From Cheiracanthium punctorium (lineage: Eukaryota; Arthropoda; Arachnida; Araneae; Cheiracanthiidae), in contig JAWZYV010011618.1 of the NCBI GenBank assembly GCA_038373885.1, positions 676,259 to 740,258 on the forward strand: 64,000 nucleotides of DNA, in the 5' to 3' direction. Every line of letters starts with the position of its first letter. The first letter of the stretch is position 1. Of this stretch, positions 49,501-58,500 are shown in pieces. The notes beneath the pieces are model-generated. The model did not search any database and had not been told where the DNA came from. It worked only from the letters and a program-made list of their open reading frames with translations. The position numbers and the translations under genes are program-made.

Positions 49501-52500
49501 ATTTTATTTTGGTGATTTCAAAGTTAAATTCATAAATAAAGTGAATTGCAGAAACTTTGTAAAGTGCTGGAAGAAAACAAGATGTTGATGGGCGATTTTT
49601 TCCCTCTTCTACGATAAAGAAACAATATCCCCGCAATTATTTAATATTGTTGTTTTGTTCAGGCAGAGCATTCTAGGGGGTCTAGGGCTATCTTCCAAAG
49701 AGAAAAATGTATTGAGCGAGCACTTTTTAAGGAGGCCTAACGAGTATCTACGTTACATCTGGGGAAAAACCTCCCAAAACTTCAGATCGACAACTGCGCA
49801 GTAAGCCAGAACGCTGGGCACTCATGCTTCAGCCATCTGAAAATGTTCATCAATTATTTAATTGTTAATATTTTATAACGCATTTTACAAATTTAACAGT
49901 GCGTTATTGGATGTATCAAGTTGGACTGTTTTTAAAAGCCCGTTATGTAAATATTTAAAGGGTTTTAATATTTTAAATCAATAAAGTTTTAATGTACTAT
50001 CTCAGATCGGATCACTTTTATCAACACAAGGAATCCCGTAGAGATTTAAATGATGAAAAATCAGCAAATTCGAGCGATATTTTTTTACATAGTTGGTTGT
50101 GGAATGTATAAGTACTTTTGTAATCGGAAATTCATAGAAATACATCAAGTGAGATGAAATTTTATAGGACAGGAAGAATTATAATGCCAGAATTTTAGAA
50201 TACTGTAAAACGAAATTTTTTATTCATCAAAACAATATTCCGTTAGATTTTCAGAGAAATATTACATGCTTATTAAATACTTAGTATATTGTTGAATATA
50301 GTATTCTGAAAGATTGAAATTTGTTCGGTTATTCAAAATTTTCTTCTTTTCTTTTTTTTTTTTTGTGTGTGTGTGTGTGTTCATTTATCAATTGACCATA
50401 CCATTTAATAATAACAATGAGAAAATTATTAACATTTTAAAAATGCTAGAAAGCTTGCATGTGACCAGTCTATAAACCTACATTTGTCAATGTAATTGAA
50501 TTCCATCAATATAACTGAATGTTACAAAGAATAAATTAATTACATGGAAAGAAAAACTATGCTAAAGATAAGTGTTTCAGTGTTTTGAAAAATGTTTCTT
50601 TCTTATTTACATAATTTCATATCAGCTGATTTTGAAAATTATTTTGACCACTCAATGAAATTACTGATATAACAAAGTCAAAAGAATTTTAAAAGCCAGA
50701 TATTGGCAAAAATGCCAAAAATATGTAATTTACTTGTATAAATATGCGTTTTGTCGTTTTCGTTTTCTTATTATAAGTGTAGATAAATTATTTATATTAA
50801 AGCTTTGCGTTTAAATTTCATTTATTACATGAAAAAAATAAAATTACATGCATAAAAATAAAAATAAAAAACCTGCACACTATTCAGCACAACTTTGGAG
50901 CACGATACACAACACTCTTGAGATTTGTTTCTACATTGCATTTCTGTACTTGACATTTTTTTCTTTATCTTCCCCCCCCCCCTCTCTATCTCTGTGTGTG
51001 TGTGTGTGTGTGTGTGTATGGGTGTGAAATGTAGGAAAAAACGCCCCTCGGAATTATAATTTTCAGACTTAAAGATTGATTTCTTTTGTAAATTGAAATT
51101 CATTTACGAGAATAAAAAAAAGTGCGAAAAAAATTGTCTGCTTCTCTTTCCACCGTTGCAAAGACGCAAATGCAGTGTCTTTCTTTCTGTGTCCGCCGTT
51201 GTTTCCCGGCTTCGTTAGTCCCACTGAGGCCACAGCGTACTCCTTCAAAAACCAGTGCCGGGAAGTAACGATGAACACAGAAGGAAATCGCTCAATAGAC
51301 TAGTGATAAATTTAGTCCAGATCCAACAAACGGTCTAGGCACCTATATCTAATGAACATACACACAAACACAGATAGGAAAATTCTTCTTATATATATTT
51401 ATATTATTGCTTTATTTGGATGGGCTTTAATAACACTGATTTTTTTAATGTTAATTTGAGGTAGAAACAGGCCATTGATAGGGAATCGGACTATGGATCT
51501 AAGAGAAACATGTACACACGATGATTGTGCCCGTTAAATCTATATGGCCAATTCTGGATTATCAATTATCGTTCTTGTTCAACAAAACAACCAAATGAAA
51601 TAAGTGACAAATTATAATAAATTTAATGAATTAAGTTACGTAACGAGTTTAAGTATTTCTTTAATTGATTATTTTCAAGAGGAAGTGCTTGTTTAGGTAA
51701 AAATCGAAAAGAAATTCTGTTAATGCCTAATCTACAACAGAACATGTATTATTTGTATGAATCATTTTACACTGTAAAATTCTGTTGTATTTTGATACCA
51801 ATAGAAATAATTATAGCAAAACTATTGTTCAGAAGAGTTTTTTTTTATTAATTAATTAATTTATTTGTGTGTGTGAGGGGGGGGGGGCGGGAGTTCTTCA
51901 AAAGCGGATAAAAATTATGATCATTTATCTGGAAGCATTTAAAATGTAGTCAAATAAATGGAATAAAATGCATAAGATATTTAAAAAGCATTTAAAGTGA
52001 TACACATTACTAAAAATATACATTTAAAAGATTACTTTTTCTAATTAAAAAGTGTTTAATTTGTCTTGTTACTGTGAAAGTGAATAAAATGTGAATGTAA
52101 CGCAATTAACATGAGGTGATTTAAGTCATAAAAAAACTGACCGGGGATAAAACTGAAATAGGAAGGAATAGTTTTATTATCTTTTTTTTTTTTTTAAGTT
52201 CATGAAAACTTTAAAATGTAAACACATTATTATAAAATAAACTTTATTACTGTATCTTATAGTAAAAATAAAACGTTTGGTTATTAAATAAAATTTATTA
52301 TCTTTCAAGTTTTGTGCGTGTGTTGGGGTGGGGGATGTTGACTCTCGAAATATATACTTGCGCTTTAATAATCATGAATAACTATGTTAATGGTAAAGCC
52401 TAATTAAGATTTTTGGGGGCACAGCATGCTCAATGCATTCGATGTGATTTATCGTCCTCTTTTCCTTTGCTGATATTAATATTTTTGAATTGATGGCCTT

Positions 52501-55500
52501 TGTTACCAAAAATAATTTTCATTAAGTAATCTTCTCTTAAATTATATTAACAATTGCCCCTTAAAATTTTAGAAGCCCTAGACCATGTCCTAGTTTTCTT
52601 GTGTCGTTTCTTGCGTGTGTTGTTCTTTCCGCTCACCGTATGCGTGTGTTTTAAGATTGGGGTAAGCTTTTGGGAACTTTGAAGCTAAAAAAGCCAATAT
52701 TAAAGACTCCTCACCTAGTTTTAGTAAAAAGCTCCTCGTCCCTTTTTTCTCTTACAAGACATAATTTGTAAATTTGAGGGGAAAAAAAAAGAATTAGAAC
52801 ATCAACAAAATATAGTCTGTACTTTATTCATATTATTTACTGCTCAATGCACTTGCAGCGTTCATATATCATTTAGAACGTAAAGATTTCAAATAGTACA
52901 GAATTCATATATACTTAAATACTGATTTGGAACAACACAGAAAACAACTGCCCTAAGCATGTTGCACCTAAAGTAAGTAATATGAACCAACCAGGACAAT
53001 AGTTAGAAAAATACATTTGTGAGCTGTTTCTGATAAGAAAAAAAGCATAACAATCATGCATCTGCTTTCCTTGCAATATTTTGTTCAAAAGAACGGGAAA
53101 AGCCAAATAAATAAATGGCAATTTACAGATAAAAATAATTTGACCACCCAGGCTTTCAACCCCTGGGAATGCAAAGTAAATATTCCGATCATTGATTATT
53201 TTTCGTCGGCTTTTTGACAGGAGTTTCAGAAGTATTTTACGAAAGAGGATTTAATGACTGCTTTCCCCCCTAAACCATTGATTAGAGAATAGACCATCTC
53301 ATATTTCGGGATAGCCGTGTCTATTGCGGTATTTTTGACGCATTCTATATAAAATGCGGAAGTGACACTATTTGAAGTGTTTACGGTAAGATTTTTGGTA
53401 AGTCTCTTTCAAAAGGGAGCAACAAAAGAAAATTGTAAGCACATAGATTGACACTAGGGATGGTCATCGTCGTTTGTTACAGTTTTACTACACATTCATT
53501 CGTTGTAAACAAATATTCACTTTTGGAACTCTAAAGCTATTTTTTTCTGCTTCAAAATGGGGGTGCGACAATTATGAGAAGGCGACTATTACGCGAGTAA
53601 ATACGGTATAGCCATACATTTTTTAGCTAAACAGCACAGTGTCGACAGGCCATTATTCAGAGCCAACTTAACATTTGCGCTTGTCAAAAGTAGCGATTTT
53701 TGATGATCGGTCGGAAACTAATAGAGCTGATTTTCAGTCGGAACATATAAAAGAAAATAACTTTCTTAGTGGAGCAAAGTGAAGATCTCACAATAAATAT
53801 AATGAACAGATGTTCTTTATTTTCGAGGACGCCTTGAATACTGAAAGCAAATATTTAAATACTAAGAACACTATGAATAGTAATTGTTCCTTCAATGAAA
53901 ACAAAACTCTTTCGTCTATAAAAAGCTTTAAAACAGAATACTGTTTTGCACTAGTTTCTGCTTTTATTTGACTTTTAAAAATTAACTGGCTGCCTCAAAA
54001 TAAAAATGTTGGTCACGTTACTATAAATAAATGCTATGACATAAACATTAGGGTGATAAATACAAAAATATTCTGCAGCATTTTATTTGAAAAATATGTA
54101 ATGAAATTTAAAAATATGATTGAAATATTTATTATCCTACATAAATAGTATCATCGAGCTACGCCATTTCACTTTGCATCTTACTTAAATAATCGGTTTT
54201 TTTTTTCCTCCTTCTAAGCTGGCTCTGTGTAATCGCCATCATCATTGTCAGCTATTTGCTGAACAAGCTGTCACTCAAACTACGCAAAGAGGCTTTTCTG
54301 CCAATCAGGGGAGTAGCCAGAAATTTTTCATGGGGGGGGATTACGACTACTGCAACTCATATATATGTATACATATATGTGATAATATAGTGAAGAATAT
54401 ACGTTTTATATGGCAAAAAATTTCTCATGGGGGGTTATGACCCCCCTAACCCCCCTGGCTACGCCCCTGCTGCCAATTAACACAGTCCGCAACTCCAGGG
54501 GAGAGGGAGGGATTTAAAATCATGTGACCAGCTGGTCGAAGCTAAGCACAGCGATTTCCTTTCTACCCCCTTGAATTCTGTGGAAACACTTGTATTTTCA
54601 CATAGCCCTCAATTAAATGCTGGGTTCAAATTTGTAGAAGAGGGAGGTGAGGGTATTCAATTAGGGGTGCCTAATACCTTGAGTACTGGGCTCAAATTTG
54701 TTTTGCAGTAATTTCTTTTCTTTGTATATAAAAAAAAAAAAAACCAAAGCTTTATCAAAAGCTAAAGGGCAATGAGACGTTTCGGACAGCCATGGTAGCC
54801 ATGGGGCTACTGGAAAAATTATCTGAATGGCAATTTTCAATAGAGATAAATACAAAATACACTAATGTACCTCTGTTTACGCCCTTTTGGACGCCCACTT
54901 GTTTCTCACATTTTTCTCATTTAACGCCCCCCCCCACCCCCCTCTCTCACCTCAAAAAATTAACCCATTCATATCATGCGCTTTTTTTCCGGTGCGCATA
55001 TTTAATCAAAGTTGGTGAAGGGGAATAAGCTTTGCAATACTAATAATGGTAAAAATATAATTATTAAAACTATTCCAACAAAACTAATTAAAAATTAATT
55101 TTAATTACAGTTATTATAGCCGATATTTTACATTTTAAGAAATGAGTTTTAAATAATTTTTAGCCAGTTTCCTTTAAAAAGGGTTTTTTTTAGCATTTAG
55201 AAATGAAAATTTGTTTGAAAACATTACACTTATACTAACATTTGATACAAACAGTTTTTTAAGGAAGTTTTTTTTAAAAATAAAACCAGTAATAACAAGC
55301 CATAGCTGATTACAAATCAGACTGAATGTGATAACATATTACAGAGAACTTGCATGTTAAATATGAGGAGTCTTGGATTCTTTTCTTAGGGTTGCCTGTT
55401 AGGTGAGAGATGGTATTTAACATTTTCGAAACTGCTATAATTTGTTACTGAATGACTAGTTTTGGACTTTGTCCTAAGAATACAAACAAATTGAACTATT

Positions 55501-58500
55501 GGGAGGGGAAGGAGGGTCATTCAGATTATGAAAAACTAGATGCGTGTCCGTTCTTCGCACGGTAGGAAACGAATACTATTTTACTAAAATATAATCGTAA
55601 CTATCTATGCGAAAACAAAATGTCAAAAAGTTCAAGTAGTCTTTTTGTTGAAACTATCGCGGGATATATTACGCAACGTAGGATTACGGTTTAGTTAGTT
55701 GTAAGACGATCGTTGAAAAATAATGAATATAACACGTTTAATTTCACGAAATAGTTATTAACGCGGTATACTGTGCTTTAATCCATATTATCCAAACAAA
55801 TCTACTATTACTAACAGAGAAAGAAATGAGAATACTATCTATTACTTATATTTATATTATGTATCTTCGTTTCTCCGTCTTTAATGCTCAATTTAAAGAA
55901 AGAGATTATATATTTTAAACCAATGATGCGTTTTCTGCTTTTGCTTTTTTCTGCTTTTCTGTGGAATTTATGCATTTCCATTAAAACAGATCTCCATATA
56001 TTTTTAAGCATAATTCTTGTCTGATTGGCGTATTTAGAACAGCAAAATATTTCATCTCGTGGTGGTGGAAAACATCCAAGCTGTACCAATTTAAATAGTA
56101 TTTAAATCCACCATGGTTCAGGCTCGTCAAAACATCAAACTGTGCAATCTCGAGGAACTATTTGGAATAGCTCAAATTGTGAATAGGGAGTTAAATTGTA
56201 TTGCAGAGTTTACGAATTTCAGACAACTTTTAATCTATGGCTTCACGTTCTAACCAGGGTAATCGAATTTAGTTATTTCGCGCAGTAGATTGTTAACGGA
56301 GTAACATTGAAACATACGACATTGAAAAACTCGCTTGCAACAGAACTTTATTAAAGTTAATTAGAGAGTTATTATTGGGGTTATTCTAACTAATCGGTAT
56401 TTCAAATATTCTCCGGAGCTATTTTGCTAATGATGTAACTTTCCTGCAAGAGCTTGTTAAGTTGCTTAAATTTAACCAAAAAAAGTATATCTGATATAGA
56501 TAATATACTGTTAAAAGTCGTCCAAACTTGGCGACATTTTGCACAATTTTTGGGAATACATACAACGACCGTCGTCAAACCGATAGCGAATACTATGCAT
56601 TATGTTAATTAGTATTTTGCATCTTGTGGCGACATTTGAATTTCCCACGTTTTAAAAAAGTTTCCTTTCGTAATTATGGTTGCTGAAAAATCACAGAGCT
56701 CAATAATCGCTAAGGGTAACACGCGCATTAAACAAAATACTTTGAATTTTTATAATAGTAAATTTTTGCGTCAAAGCCTTTTAATGTAATTAGATTTCTA
56801 AATCATTTTTAAACTCATGACGTCAAAATGACATCATTCTCTGTTGTGATATCTAACATGAATTAGTGAAAGAAGAAAAAGAAAGAAAAAAAAACACGTT
56901 ATTTTATTTTCTACAGCATCTGATAATCTCGATGGAAGTTTATTATTTCGCTCGTGGTGTAGTTTTTTGTCAAAACTTGTGAACTTCATTAGGGTTTTTA
57001 ATGCATTTTTACACGCGTGACATCAAAATGACGTCAGTCTCACTTGAATTATTGAAAGTAATAAATAAATAAATCTAACTTTGTTAACTATGCTCACGAA
57101 TGTGCTGAAATCGGACATTTGAGTAGCTTTCTACCCTGAAAATTGCGAAAAATCGTTAAAAATTGGGGAACGGGTGGATTTTCAGAATTTTAAAGCAGCC
57201 TACGGACTATTCTATGTCATTTTACGTGTATGTGTAAAATTTCAAGCCGATCGTTTCAACGGTGTGGGAGGAGTTCCCGGACGAACAAACAAACAAACAA
57301 TCAGACAAACTTTCACATTTATATAATAGTAGATTTTAGTATAAAACTGATAAAAAATTCACAATATTAAAAAAAAAATCATGAAACGGTAAAGAGCAAT
57401 GAGGCCTTTCGGACAGCTATGGGCTACTCTGCACACTGTATACTTAGGTCACTGTTCTTTGAAAAGTTGTCTGAATGACAATTTTCAATAGAGATAAATA
57501 CAAAATACACTAAAGTACCTCTGTTTACGTCCTTTTGGACGCCCACTTGTTTCTCACATTTTTTAAAATTCATGCCCCCCCCCCTTATCTTCTAAATATA
57601 CAAACCCATTCAAATATTGTGCGCTTTTTTCCGTGATTCATTTTTGACTATAATTTACATTGGTTTCAAAAACTGAATACACTGATGGGTAGTTTAAGTA
57701 ATAAATGAAATATTAAGAATTAATAAGAGATTTATATTTAAATTTCAGTAAAGATTTGAATTAAGTTTGGAGGAGGGGAGGATGTATCAAGGTAGCTCTA
57801 TAAATATCTATGAAAATGGCTATTTTCATGATTTTTTTCCAGTTTCCCAGTCATGATAGAAATGCAACTTCTATTTCAAGAAATGAAGTCAATTTTTAAC
57901 TTTATCTGCTAATCTTTTCAAGTCAATACTGATAAAATTCCATTTTTGAATAGATTTTTAATTCGATGTTCCCAGTTAGGAACATTGGACTGTAAAAGGT
58001 TAAAAGAATCAAGTAAGAACAACAACAAAAAAAATGAGAATGTCCACTCATAAGACGCATTAACATTGTTATAAAAACCAGACCTAATAAACATTCAGTG
58101 AAAATCTTAAAAATGCAATATTTTTTAAGGTCTTTTGATATGAAAGATGAATCAGGATAATTTGTCATGCAATTTCTGTGCTTCTCAAAGTGTTTTCTTA
58201 AACTTACTCAATATTTACCTATTGGCTTGTCCGAGAGTAGAGCTTGTATAGTAACATTGTGTATTCTTTCACTAAACTAAGTTTGTTTTTGAAATTTGTA
58301 AAGAACTTTATAAAGAGTTCGATCCCCCCTCCCCAAGAAAAGTCTTAAATTCTCTCATAACGAAATATTTAATATAATGGGCACCGTTAATAACATTTTT
58401 CAAGAGACAGTAACTAAAAACTAAAAAAAAAAAAAAAAAAATTAACGAAAATTTTCTGAAATGTGATGAAATAATAATGCATAGCAAGTATACTGTATAG

